Source: CAYZBM01 sp964476705 (GTDB lineage: Bacteria > Pseudomonadota > Alphaproteobacteria > Rickettsiales > UBA6187). From it: a stretch of 19,873 nt of DNA. The notes below the pieces were generated by a model that saw only the letters and a program-made list of their open reading frames with translations, was not told the origin of the DNA and searched no databases. Of the stretch, positions 1-6,950 are shown piece after piece; positions within the stretch are counted from its first letter, which is position 1; each line of letters begins with the position of its first letter. The stretch spans positions 1-19,873 of the forward strand of contig CAYZBM010000036.1 in NCBI GenBank assembly GCA_964476705.1. The letters are read 5' to 3'. The translations under genes and the position numbers were made by a program.

Positions 1-9
1 CGACTGGGA

Positions 10-39
10 AAAAAGTGTTTTTTATAAAAAACACTTTTT
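10..39 (-). terminator. Hairpin terminator downstream of ampG
   Basis: A perfect 13-bp stem (10-22 with 27-39) closes a 4-nt loop. On the minus strand the 3' arm ends in a run of T, as expected for an intrinsic terminator about 95 nt after the ampG stop. The stem is A/T-rich at both ends, so it could also work on the plus strand for a gene left of the window. Confidence 0.6.
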
Positions 40-93
40 CACAACCGACTATATATAAAAAAATTAGGTAAGCACAAGCTTTAACTGCCATAT

Positions 94-130
94 TATAGTA
101 CAGTATTTCATGATTGAAATGACCTATATA
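94..130. repeat. Truncated copy of the TATAGTA-ended MITE family
   Basis: The segment starts with TATAGTA. It then shares 22 identical bases (102-123) with the start of the full element at 3825-4020 (there 3828-3849), including the near-palindrome ATTTCA-TGAT-TGAAAT. Relative to the full copy it has a few extra bases after TATAGTA. Similarity ends close to the ampG stop codon, so only one end of the element is present. It may be a decayed insertion immediately 3' of ampG. Confidence 0.55.
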
Positions 131-132
131 TC

Positions 133-1428
133 TCAAGTTTTTCTTATAACCAATATAGTATCTTTAATATAGAATAACAAAGCCAGCGCCGGAAGCGCTA
201 TAAAAATACTTAAAGAGAAAAATCCTACCCACCCCATATAAGTTGCACTAATGCCCGAAAAAGAAGTAAGTAAAACATTACTTAAAGATGCAAAAGAACT
301 AACTAAAGCATATTGCGTTGCTGTATATTTTCGATTACATAAACTACTTAAATAAGCCACAAAAACTGCAGCTCCCATTCCACCAGTAATATTTTCAACA
401 GCAATAGTAGTAGCTAGCATTAAATCTTTATGTCCTACAAAATATTGGATAATAAATACCCCATTAGATAAAGCTTGTAAGATTCCACAAAATAATAAGC
501 TTTTAAATAGACTAAAACGATAAACAATGTAACCGCCAACAAAACTACCAATAATTGAAGCTAGGAAGCCAAATATTTTAACAATATTTGCAATTTCAAT
601 CTTACTAAAACCTATAGATAAGAAAAAATTATAAGATAATAAACCTAAAAAAGCATCTCCAGCTTTATATAAAATAATAAATAATAAAACTGCAGCCCAT
701 TTTTTATTTTTTATAAAATTAGCAAAAGGCTCAACTATATTAATTCTAAGCCAAGCAAGGGTAAAAATATCATGATGTTTTTCTGGCTCTAAGTGAATAT
801 TAGGTTTAGGAGCCACCAAAGTTACCGCTAAACTGGCTAAAATAAAACTGGCCATAACAAAATAAGCTATTTGCCAATCGTAAAAACTAGCAATATATAA
901 AGAGCCAGCACCAGATACTAACATTCCAACTCTATAACCAAAAATACTAAAAGCAGCTCCTGTACCCTGCTCTTTATCTTTAAGTAATTCAACTCGATAA
1001 GCATCAATAACAATATCTTGAGTTGCCGAAAAAAAAGCTAAGGCAAAACCAAATAAAATAAAATAGTAAATATTACTAATTTGAACGTTATAAGAAATTC
1101 CAATGATTGAAATAAATAAAAATATTTGCGCTGCAACCAGCCAAGATCTTCGTCTTCCTAATTTATTATAAAGAAAAGGGATCTTAAAATTATCAACCAA
1201 CGGGGCCCAAATAAATTTTAAGGAATATGGTAAAGCAAAGGCCGCCGCATAACCAATAATTATTTTACTAAACCCATGCTCGGTTAGCATGGCAACTAAA
1301 GTTGATTTAGTTAAAGTAAGTGGCAACCCGCTAATAAAGCCAAAACAAAGGATAATTAGCATGTTAGAATTAAAACAGCTAAAAAATTGCTCTTTTTTTC
1401 TTATGATATTATTTAGTATTTTCTCCAA
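133..1428 (-). CDS. ampG: AmpG-family major facilitator transporter
   Basis: This is a polytopic inner-membrane protein of 431 residues with about 12 hydrophobic segments. The N-terminal signature FGFISGLPLTLTKSTL, the loop WAPLVDNFKIPFLYNKLGRR and the segment FSATQDIVIDAYRVELL are typical of AmpG, the MFS permease that imports anhydromuropeptides released during peptidoglycan turnover. Rickettsiales often carry several AmpG paralogues, and for these the substrate is not established, so muropeptide transport is a family-level inference. The start is a TTG codon preceded by GAGGGA at good spacing. The nearest in-frame ATG (residue 23) lies inside the first hydrophobic segment and would disrupt it. 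The gene overlaps the end of the upstream kinase gene by 20 bases, so it is probably translated from the kdsB-pfkB transcript. A hairpin terminator and a MITE fragment follow it. Confidence 0.85.
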   Translation of the reverse strand: MEKILNNIIRKKEQFFSCFNSNMLIILCFGFISGLPLTLTKSTLVAMLTEHGFSKIIIGYAAAFALPYSLKFIWAPLVDNFKIPFLYNKLGRRRSWLVAAQIFLFISIIGISYNVQISNIYYFILFGFALAFFSATQDIVIDAYRVELLKDKEQGTGAAFSIFGYRVGMLVSGAGSLYIASFYDWQIAYFVMASFILASLAVTLVAPKPNIHLEPEKHHDIFTLAWLRINIVEPFANFIKNKKWAAVLLFIILYKAGDAFLGLLSYNFFLSIGFSKIEIANIVKIFGFLASIIGSFVGGYIVYRFSLFKSLLFCGILQALSNGVFIIQYFVGHKDLMLATTIAVENITGGMGAAVFVAYLSSLCNRKYTATQYALVSSFASLSNVLLTSFSGISATYMGWVGFFSLSIFIALPALALLFYIKDTILVIRKT

Positions 1429-2440
1429 TTATTCCCTCTTTTTTAATAAGACTAGCTAAACTACATAATGGCCTTGCACCTATATGTGTTATCACTTCTC
1501 CTGCAGCTAGATTAGCAATTTTTCCACATATAGGTAAAGCAAAATTATTTACATATCCATATAAAAACCCACTAGCATAAAGGTCCCCCGCTCCTGTGGT
1601 ATCAACTAACGTCCCAATTTTACTTGCAGGAATATCATAATCTTTTTCTTTACCTATAATCTTACTACCTTTAGAGCCAAAAGTTATATTTATTACTTCA
1701 CATTTATTTTTAATTTTTTTAATAATAACATCCATATCTTCATTCGGATATAAGGCCTTTATTTCAGCTTCATTACAAAATAAAATATCTATATTATCAA
1801 GCAGCCTTATAAAATCTTCACGGTTACGTTCAACACAAAACAAATCAGATAAAGTAAAGGCTATTTTAACTTGATGTTTTTTTGCCATAATAAATATTTT
1901 TTCGATAGCGGCTTTAGCGAGCTCTTTATCCCACAAATAACCTTCAATATAAATTACTTTGCTTTGAGCTATTACATCTTCACTTATTTCAGCAACTGAT
2001 ATCTCGGTAGAAGCACCCAAATATGTTGCCATACTTCTTTCTGCATCTGGAGTTACCGCAACAAAGCATCTGGCGGTTTTAGCTCCAGTTTTAACTTTAG
2101 TTACATAAGTTTCCACATTTAATGATTTCAAATCATGAATAAAAATATCCCCAAGAATATCTTCATGTACTCTACCGATAAAAGCCGTTTTACTACCTAG
2201 TGAGGCGAGACCTGCAATAGTATTTGCTGCCGATCCTCCCGACACTTCAGTTGCCGGCGGCATATTAGTATAAATTTCTTCGGCCTTAATTTCATCAATT
2301 AAAACCATTCCCGATTTAGCAAAATTATTTTTTTGAATAAAGCCATCATCCACAAAACTTAGTATATCAACTATAGCATTACCTACAGCGACTATATCAT
2401 ATTTTTTTATAATATTATTTAAGTTCTGATTATTCTTCAT
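1409..2440 (-). CDS. PfkB-family carbohydrate/nucleoside kinase (adenosine-kinase-like)
   Basis: This is a 343-residue cytosolic kinase of the ribokinase/PfkB fold. Visible motifs are VAVGNAIVDIL near residue 18, the substrate-site GGSAAN at 68-73, and the C-terminal signature DTTGAGDLYASGF around 280-292, with the probable catalytic base Asp286 and the anion hole GAGD. Length and the GNAIVDI start resemble the alphaproteobacterial proteins usually annotated as adenosine kinase. The substrate cannot be decided from sequence, and a sugar or another nucleoside is possible. Its ATG lies inside the last codons of kdsB (11-base overlap) and its end overlaps ampG, so the three genes form one translationally coupled unit. 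Coupling with kdsB hints at, but does not show, a role in envelope sugar metabolism. Confidence 0.85.
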   Translation of the reverse strand: MKNNQNLNNIIKKYDIVAVGNAIVDILSFVDDGFIQKNNFAKSGMVLIDEIKAEEIYTNMPPATEVSGGSAANTIAGLASLGSKTAFIGRVHEDILGDIFIHDLKSLNVETYVTKVKTGAKTARCFVAVTPDAERSMATYLGASTEISVAEISEDVIAQSKVIYIEGYLWDKELAKAAIEKIFIMAKKHQVKIAFTLSDLFCVERNREDFIRLLDNIDILFCNEAEIKALYPNEDMDVIIKKIKNKCEVINITFGSKGSKIIGKEKDYDIPASKIGTLVDTTGAGDLYASGFLYGYVNNFALPICGKIANLAAGEVITHIGARPLCSLASLIKKEGIIGENTK

Positions 2441-3185
2441 GACCTAACATTTCTCTAACTTTAATTAAATCTTCCATAGTATCAACCCCTATCGGCGTAT
2501 CAGTAACAATAGCTATATCCACAATCATATCATTTTCAACAGCTCTTAATTGTTCAAGCTTTTCTCTAGTTTCAAGATAAGTTGGAGTTAAGGTCACAAA
2601 TTTTTCTAAAGCCTCACGTGTGTAAGCATAAATTCCAATATGTTGATATATAGGACCTTCACCATATGGAACTCTACTTCTGGTAAAATAAAGTGCCCTG
2701 CCTACTTCTCCTTTTCTATTATGAAAAGTAATAACCGGCTTCACAATATTTGGATTATCCTCATCTGGCTTATCTTCAATTAAAGCACAAAGAGTGGCAA
2801 TATCAGCCTTTGGATTTCGCTTTAATACTTCAAGAACTTTAGCAATCAATTTTGGTTCAATATTTGGCAAATCACCTTGTAAATTAATAATATATTTATA
2901 ACGCTTAGCTTTATCTACAAAATCCAAAGCTTCATAAATTCTATCAGTGCCCGAAATATGCTTAGGATTAGTGAGTACAGCTTTCTGCATGTAAAATTTC
3001 GCCGTTATAGCAACTTCTTCTTCGCAGCACGCTATATAAATATCTGCGACCTTACTTTTAATTGCTTGCTCTACAACATGAATAAACATTGGTTTACCAC
3101 ATATATCGGCCAGAGGCTTACCAGGTAATCTGGTCGAAGCCATTCTTACGGGGATAATAATGACGGTATCTGGGTTAGAAGACAT
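2430..3185 (-). CDS. kdsB: 3-deoxy-manno-octulosonate cytidylyltransferase
   Basis: KdsB activates Kdo with CTP to give CMP-Kdo, the donor for the inner core of lipopolysaccharide, in the cytosol. The 251-residue protein has the nucleotide-binding N-terminus IIPVRMASTRLPGKPL (residues 10-25), SGTDR at 78-82, NLQGDLPNIEP near 101-111 and FTRSRVPYG, all characteristic of the family, and its length is normal. I chose the ATG at 3185 because AAAAGG lies about 8 bases upstream. An in-frame GTG at 3206 would add seven residues but has no ribosome-binding site. It is the first gene of the kdsB-pfkB-ampG unit. The gene implies an LPS-bearing envelope, unlike Kdo-less relatives such as Orientia and Anaplasmataceae. 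Confidence 0.93.
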   Translation of the reverse strand: MSSNPDTVIIIPVRMASTRLPGKPLADICGKPMFIHVVEQAIKSKVADIYIACCEEEVAITAKFYMQKAVLTNPKHISGTDRIYEALDFVDKAKRYKYIINLQGDLPNIEPKLIAKVLEVLKRNPKADIATLCALIEDKPDEDNPNIVKPVITFHNRKGEVGRALYFTRSRVPYGEGPIYQHIGIYAYTREALEKFVTLTPTYLETREKLEQLRAVENDMIVDIAIVTDTPIGVDTMEDLIKVREMLGHEE

Positions 3186-3207
3186 AAACAAACCTTTTAA
3201 AAACACT

Positions 3208-3236
3208 ATTATAAACTATAGTAGATTAAAAAATGA
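3208..3236 (-). promoter_or_regulatory. Candidate promoter of the kdsB operon
   Basis: A perfect TATAAT reads on the minus strand at 3213-3208, about 22 bases before the kdsB ATG. It lies just outside the end of the MITE at 3217. The matching -35 window (about 3231-3236) falls inside the MITE and is poor (TCATTT-like). The -10 box is convincing and the -35 is not. Confidence 0.4.
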
Positions 3237-3392
3237 TTGACTACAAAATATACATATAATCAATCATTTTTATAATGCTACATCCCGGAATAAATCCGGA
3301 CCAGGTTATCCTGAAAAAACATATACTTAAATACTATTTATGTTTTATTGAAGGATCCATAAATACATTCATTTAAATTAATAAATACTATA
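3217..3392. repeat. MITE-like element, copy A (176 bp)
   Basis: The element is bounded by perfect 7-bp terminal inverted repeats TATAGTA/TACTATA. The same element is present in the opposite orientation at 3825-4020. The segment 3271-3360 matches the reverse complement of 3857-3948 with only a handful of differences, and weaker but clear similarity continues to both termini. Inside are a CCCGGA-N-TCCGG near-palindrome (about 3284-3299) and a perfect 12-bp inverted repeat, 3229-3240 with 3260-3271. There is no coding capacity. It separates kdsB from the tRNA-Lys region and begins about 31 bases upstream of the kdsB ATG. Confidence 0.8.
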
Positions 3393-3399
3393 TAAAAAA

Positions 3400-3459
3400 T
3401 GCTAAAAACACCCCCGACTTATAGAGGATTAAACCAGCTTTGTAACCTCCTTTTTAGCA
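3400..3459. other. Long two-part hairpin between MITE A and tRNA-Lys
   Basis: A perfect 9-bp outer stem, TGCTAAAAA (3400-3408) with TTTTTAGCA (3451-3459), encloses a second stem, GAGGATTA (3424-3431) with TAACCTC (about 3443-3449), with one bulged base. The outer arms are A/T-rich in terminator fashion on either strand. The asymmetric interior is larger than a simple terminator. It could be a bidirectional terminator, a palindromic repeat or a small structured RNA, and the sequence does not decide between these. Confidence 0.4.
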
Positions 3460-3496
3460 ATAAATAAGAATAATTTCATTTATTTTAAATTTACTA

Positions 3497-3525
3497 TTGA
3501 CGACACAGAGTCAACCACGTATGTT
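3497..3525 (+). promoter_or_regulatory. Promoter of tRNA-Lys
   Basis: TTGACG (3497-3502) and TATGTT (3520-3525) are separated by exactly 17 bases. This is close to the sigma-70 consensus and puts the transcription start near 3532, about 16 bases before the mature tRNA 5' end. Confidence 0.75.
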
Positions 3526-3547
3526 GCAAACTCTTTTAAGGCAGAAT

Positions 3548-3623
3548 GATCCCGTAGCTCAGTTGGTAGAGCATCTGACTTTTAATCAGGGGGTCGCGCG
3601 TTCAAGTCGCGCCGGGATCACCA
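3548..3623 (+). tRNA. tRNA-Lys (anticodon UUU)
   Basis: The gene folds as a complete 76-nt cloverleaf. The acceptor stem is GATCCCG (3548-3554) with CGGGATC (3613-3619), followed by discriminator A and an encoded CCA (3621-3623). The D arm contains AGCTCAGTTGGTAGAGC. The anticodon stem TCTGA/TCAGG (last pair G-U) holds the loop CTTTTAA, giving anticodon TTT at 3581-3583. The T arm contains GTTCAAGTC. It stands alone, with its own promoter, between two inverted MITE copies. Confidence 0.97.
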
Positions 3624-3708
3624 TCCGCCTTCGCTACGCTTCGGCACGACGAGCGGTAGCTAAGGAGCTGACAAAGCGAGAGAGACGGATGTCGCGACTA
3701 AGCTAATA
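3624..3708. repeat. GC-rich palindromic segment abutting the tRNA 3' end
   Basis: Directly after the tRNA CCA the composition switches to GC-rich and structured. GCTACGCT (about 3633-3640) can pair with AGCGGTAGC (about 3653-3661) with one bulge, and the block is bracketed by TCCGCCT and AGACGGA. A partial inverted copy lies at 3776-3787, where AGCGTAGGCGGA matches 3624-3635 at 11 of 12 positions. It resembles the short palindromic repeats that populate rickettsial intergenic DNA, but I do not recognise the exact family. It may also help end the tRNA transcript. Confidence 0.45.
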
Positions 3709-3824
3709 TCAGCAATTTCAAACAACTAAAGTAAGATTTATTTTTTCAGATATAGTTAAATTTTAAGTCATAGCGAGCGTAGGCGGACTTGATAAACAAA
3801 AAATATTATTAATAACAATTATAA

Positions 3825-4020
3825 TATAGTATTTCATGATTGAAATGACGTATATTATGGATCCTTCAGCAAAACATAAATAGTATTATAAGTATATGTT
3901 TTTTCGGGATAACCTGGTCCCGGATTTATTCCGGGATGTAGCATTATAGATAGCAGATCGCTGATCTGCTAAATTTATTATATATGTATTTTATTGTCAA
4001 TTCTTTCTTAATCTACTATA
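3825..4020. repeat. MITE-like element, copy B (196 bp)
   Basis: This is the inverted partner of the element at 3217-3392, again bounded exactly by TATAGTA and TACTATA. The inner 3857-3948 matches copy A almost perfectly and includes the 17-nt palindrome CCCGGA-TTTAT-TCCGGG. It is about 20 bp longer than copy A. The extra length includes a perfect 9-bp stem with a 3-nt loop, TAGCAGATC-GCT-GATCTGCTA (3951-3971), that copy A lacks. It ends 22 bases from the stop of the next minus-strand gene and carries no gene. Confidence 0.8.
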
Positions 4021-4042
4021 CTTTACCTATATATAGCCAACT

Positions 4043-4618
4043 CTACCTACCCTCATTCCCCAACCACTCATCAACTTTTTTATCTATATCATATTTATTT
4101 TTCTCAAACCATTTCATTGCAAGCAAGGGATCAGAGCTAATTATCAACGATGATTTATCTATATTTTCCAGATTATACTCATTAGCCGAAATTATCAGTA
4201 TTTTATCCCTAGCAAGTTTAGCTATAAGATTCAACCTGGTATATTTATCTTTATTATCTTCAAGCCACTTGGCACTTTTTATTCCAACATAATTATTATG
4301 TAAATCTTTTATAATTTCTAAGGTACTATCTTTATGTTTACCTTGAAAAAAAATTCTTTCAGCTATTTCATTGGTGTTGCCAAGTATTATTACTATTTTC
4401 TCGGCGGCATTTTTACCAATCCCGATATCTCTTATTATAAAATATACCAGACTTGCGGCATATGCGTGCTTGATAGCGTTGACAGAACCATTACTTATAT
4501 GCTCTCTTTTTATTTCAGCAGAAGATTCCTTTTCAAACCACTGATTAGCTAGATAGGCTGATAACAAAGCTGCAAAAGCCATTATTATTAATATACCTGC
4601 TACTTTTTTTAGCTTCAT
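4043..4618 (-). CDS. Membrane-anchored protein of unknown function with NAxKHAY motif
   Basis: This is a 191-residue protein. Residues 7-25 form one hydrophobic segment, either an uncleaved signal anchor or a signal peptide, so the rest is predicted to face the periplasm. After a short linker comes NAIKHAYAASLVYF (47-60) and then LGNTNEIAER (79-88). The combined N-x-x-[KR]-H-A ... LG-x-x-NE pattern recurs in small uncharacterised bacterial proteins, including some toxin-like domains, but I cannot name a family or function. The C-terminal half is lysine-rich and looks helical. It starts 12 bases after the pirin stop with only a weak ribosome-binding site and is the last gene of the gltX-def-fmt run. 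The MITE begins 22 bases beyond its stop. Confidence 0.75.
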   Translation of the reverse strand: MKLKKVAGILIIMAFAALLSAYLANQWFEKESSAEIKREHISNGSVNAIKHAYAASLVYFIIRDIGIGKNAAEKIVIILGNTNEIAERIFFQGKHKDSTLEIIKDLHNNYVGIKSAKWLEDNKDKYTRLNLIAKLARDKILIISANEYNLENIDKSSLIISSDPLLAMKWFEKNKYDIDKKVDEWLGNEGR

Positions 4619-4630
4619 TTGACTATTTTT

Positions 4631-5326
4631 CTAAACTACAATCACCAAAATTTCTGCATCTGTTACGGTATTAATAGTTAGTAAATTTTCATCAACAATC
4701 TCAGCGCCATCACCTTCATGCATTTTATTATTATTAATTTCCAAACTGCCTAATGATGCAAGTATATAAGCTTTATCTTTAATTGGTTGTTTTATAGTAG
4801 TACCTTGTTTAATTTTTCCACCATAGATTTTAGCATCTTGATAGATAAATAAAGCACCAGATTCTTTATCAGCAATATCTCCTGAAACTAACAAAGATAA
4901 TTGTTCAGCTATAGCCTCTTTAGGAAATTCTTTAGCTTCCCATCTTGGTTCTACATTAAATTTATTGGGCCTAATCCAAATTTGATATAATTTAGTTTCT
5001 TGCTGTTCCAAGTTATATTCCGAATGCCTAACACCGCTGCCCGCACTCATTACTTGCACATCACCTGCGCTAGTTTTACCAACATTCCCCATACTATCTT
5101 TATGAGTGATAGCCCCTTTTCTGACATAGGTAATTATTTCCATATTATCGTGAGGGTGAGTTGCAAAACCACTTTGGCCTAAAATTATATCATCATTAAT
5201 TACGAGCAAATTACCAAAGCCAGTTCTTTTGGGATTTCGGTAACTGGCAAAACTAAAATGATGGCGCGCATTAAGCCAACCATGATCTGCACTCCCTAAT
5301 TCTTGATATGGGTATAAAGTGAACAT
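4631..5326 (-). CDS. Pirin family protein (YhhW-type bicupin)
   Basis: This is a 231-residue soluble bicupin. The N-terminal cupin has ATHPHDNMEIITYV and SAGSGVRHSEYN, which place His57, His59, His101 and Glu103 exactly at the metal-ligand positions known from E. coli YhhW, so a mononuclear metal site is expected. YhhW and human pirin have quercetin 2,3-dioxygenase activity in vitro, but the physiological substrate of bacterial pirins is unknown. The opening MFTLYPYQELGSADHGWL is also typical, and the length matches the compact YhhW subgroup. AGGAG lies 8 bases before the ATG. It is co-directional with yidD (20-base gap) and the membrane-anchored unknown (12-base gap). Confidence 0.9.
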   Translation of the reverse strand: MFTLYPYQELGSADHGWLNARHHFSFASYRNPKRTGFGNLLVINDDIILGQSGFATHPHDNMEIITYVRKGAITHKDSMGNVGKTSAGDVQVMSAGSGVRHSEYNLEQQETKLYQIWIRPNKFNVEPRWEAKEFPKEAIAEQLSLLVSGDIADKESGALFIYQDAKIYGGKIKQGTTIKQPIKDKAYILASLGSLEINNNKMHEGDGAEIVDENLLTINTVTDAEILVIVV

Positions 5327-5346
5327 ATTTCTAACTCCTAATTTAT

Positions 5347-5556
5347 TTAAGGTACCGGATCATAACCTCTTTTACCAAAAGGATGACATCTGATAATTCT
5401 TTTTAAAGCTAAATAACCACCTTTTATAGTGCCATATTTTTTAACTGCTTGTAGGGCATAAGAAGAACAAACCGGATCAAAACGACATGATGGCGGAAAT
5501 AATGGCGATATTCCATATTGATAGAATAAAATCATTTTTCTTAAAAACCCTTTCAT
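5347..5556 (-). CDS. yidD: Membrane protein insertion efficiency factor YidD
   Basis: YidD is a small membrane-associated protein that assists YidC-dependent insertion of inner-membrane proteins. The family signature is clear: FYQYGISPLFPPSCRFDPVCSSYA spans residues 11-34, followed by RCHPF at 56-60 and a GYDPVP C-terminus. The ATG at 5556 gives a normal 69-residue protein and has AGAGG 7 bases upstream. An in-frame TTG at 5589 would add 11 residues but has no ribosome-binding site. Unlike the common rnpA-yidD-yidC arrangement, here it sits between pyrC and pirin. Confidence 0.93.
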   Translation of the reverse strand: MKGFLRKMILFYQYGISPLFPPSCRFDPVCSSYALQAVKKYGTIKGGYLALKRIIRCHPFGKRGYDPVP

Positions 5557-5618
5557 AGTCAAACCTCTAAAATATTTCTTAAAATACAAGATTATTCTTC
5601 ATCACTAAAAGTCTTTTC

Positions 5619-6950
5619 TTACAAGGCTTTTAATGTTGGTATAAATTGCACGGGCTTACCTAAAGGCTCACCAATTAACTCATCATTATTCATAACTATA
5701 TTGCCATGAATTATAGTATAAACTGGCTTGCCTTGTAATTTCATCCCGTGAAAAGGAGTCCAGCCACATTTAGTTTTCATGTCTTTATCTTCAACTACAT
5801 ATTTTTTTTGCATATCAACAATAGTAATATCCGCATCATAACCTGCAACTAACCTACCTTTAGTTACCATCTGGAAAACTCTAGCTGGAGATATTGCCAT
5901 TAAATCAACTAATCTCGTTAAAGTTAATCTACCTTCATTTACATGATTAAGCATAACCGGTAATATAGTTTGCACTCCTGGCATACCCGATGGACTTGCA
6001 GGATATTCTTTTGCTTTTTCCTCCAAAGTATGTGGCGCATGATCAGAACCTAAAACATCAACTACTCCAACATCTATTGCATGCCATAAAGCATCTTGAT
6101 GAATTTTTTCTCGAATTGGTGGATTCATTTGTAATCTAGTGCCCAATCGGTAATAATCATCACTGGTAAAGGTTAAATGCTGAGGTAAACATTCAACTGT
6201 GGCCACATCTTTATGCTGACTTAAAAAGTCTAATTCTTTTTTACTAGTTATATGTAAAACATGGATTTGTTTACCTAATTCTTTAGCTATAGTTACAATT
6301 CTTTTAGTGGCTAAAAAAGCTGTTTCTTCATCTCGCCATATAGGATGAAATTTAGGATCCTTACCATTTTCGGCAATATGAAAACGTTCTTTTAATCTAT
6401 TTTCATCTTCAGCATGAATAGCCACGCGGCGGGTGGCCTGTTTTAAAATATTTCTTAAATATTCATCATCTTTAACTAGTAAACTCCCTGTTGAACTACC
6501 CATAAAGATTTTAATCCCCGCGCAACCTTCGAGCATTTCAAGTTTATGCCAATCTATTTCAGGGTCAGGAGTTCCACCCATATAAAAAGCATAATTACAC
6601 CAGGCATTTTTTCCCGCACTATTTAATTTATATTGTAAGGCTTCAACACTAGTGGTCGGCGGATTAGTATTAGGCATTTCAAATATACTAGTAATACCGC
6701 CCATAACTGCAGCTTTAGTTCCATGAAACAAATCTTCTTTATGTTCTAATCCCGGCTCTCTAAAATGAACTTGCGAGTCAATCATTCCTGGAAGTATATG
6801 TAGATTTTTAGCATCAATTACTTTATCAGCTTTTTTGGCATCAAGCTCACCAAAATCAACTATCTTACCATCTTTAATTGCAATATCCGCAATTTTAATG
6901 CCAGATGGCAATACACAAGAGCCATTTTTAATCAGCAAATCATAATTCAT
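5619..6950 (-). CDS. pyrC: Dihydroorotase-like amidohydrolase (class I, PyrC/AllB superfamily)
   Basis: This is a 443-residue cyclic amidohydrolase. The family landmarks are GMIDSQVHFREPGLEHKEDL (residues 55-74), EMPNTNPPTT (91-100), HAEDENR near His179, HVLHITS (His230, His233) and GSDHAPHT with the catalytic-type Asp303. Dihydroorotase closes carbamoyl-aspartate to dihydroorotate in pyrimidine synthesis. The first His of the usual metal-binding HxH is Gln60 here. From memory, a group of alphaproteobacterial proteins of this length shares QVHFREPG, so this may be a subgroup feature, but it leaves the exact reaction uncertain. Its ATG overlaps the fmt stop by 4 bases (ATGA), indicating translational coupling. 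No other pyrimidine gene is in the window. Confidence 0.85.
   Translation of the reverse strand: MNYDLLIKNGSCVLPSGIKIADIAIKDGKIVDFGELDAKKADKVIDAKNLHILPGMIDSQVHFREPGLEHKEDLFHGTKAAVMGGITSIFEMPNTNPPTTSVEALQYKLNSAGKNAWCNYAFYMGGTPDPEIDWHKLEMLEGCAGIKIFMGSSTGSLLVKDDEYLRNILKQATRRVAIHAEDENRLKERFHIAENGKDPKFHPIWRDEETAFLATKRIVTIAKELGKQIHVLHITSKKELDFLSQHKDVATVECLPQHLTFTSDDYYRLGTRLQMNPPIREKIHQDALWHAIDVGVVDVLGSDHAPHTLEEKAKEYPASPSGMPGVQTILPVMLNHVNEGRLTLTRLVDLMAISPARVFQMVTKGRLVAGYDADITIVDMQKKYVVEDKDMKTKCGWTPFHGMKLQGKPVYTIIHGNIVMNNDELIGEPLGKPVQFIPTLKAL

Noticed and set aside
1..49. Repeated CGACT on both sides of the first hairpin as a target-site duplication
   Set aside because: Five bases only, with no element boundaries that match it. 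The hairpin is adequately explained as a terminator.
3497..3706. Plus-strand open frame of 69 codons
   Set aside because: It runs straight through the tRNA-Lys promoter and the tRNA gene itself.
3984..4292. Plus-strand open frame of 102 codons
   Set aside because: It begins in MITE B and lies antisense to the better-supported minus-strand gene 4043-4618. Its Leu/Ser-rich composition is typical of antisense translation.
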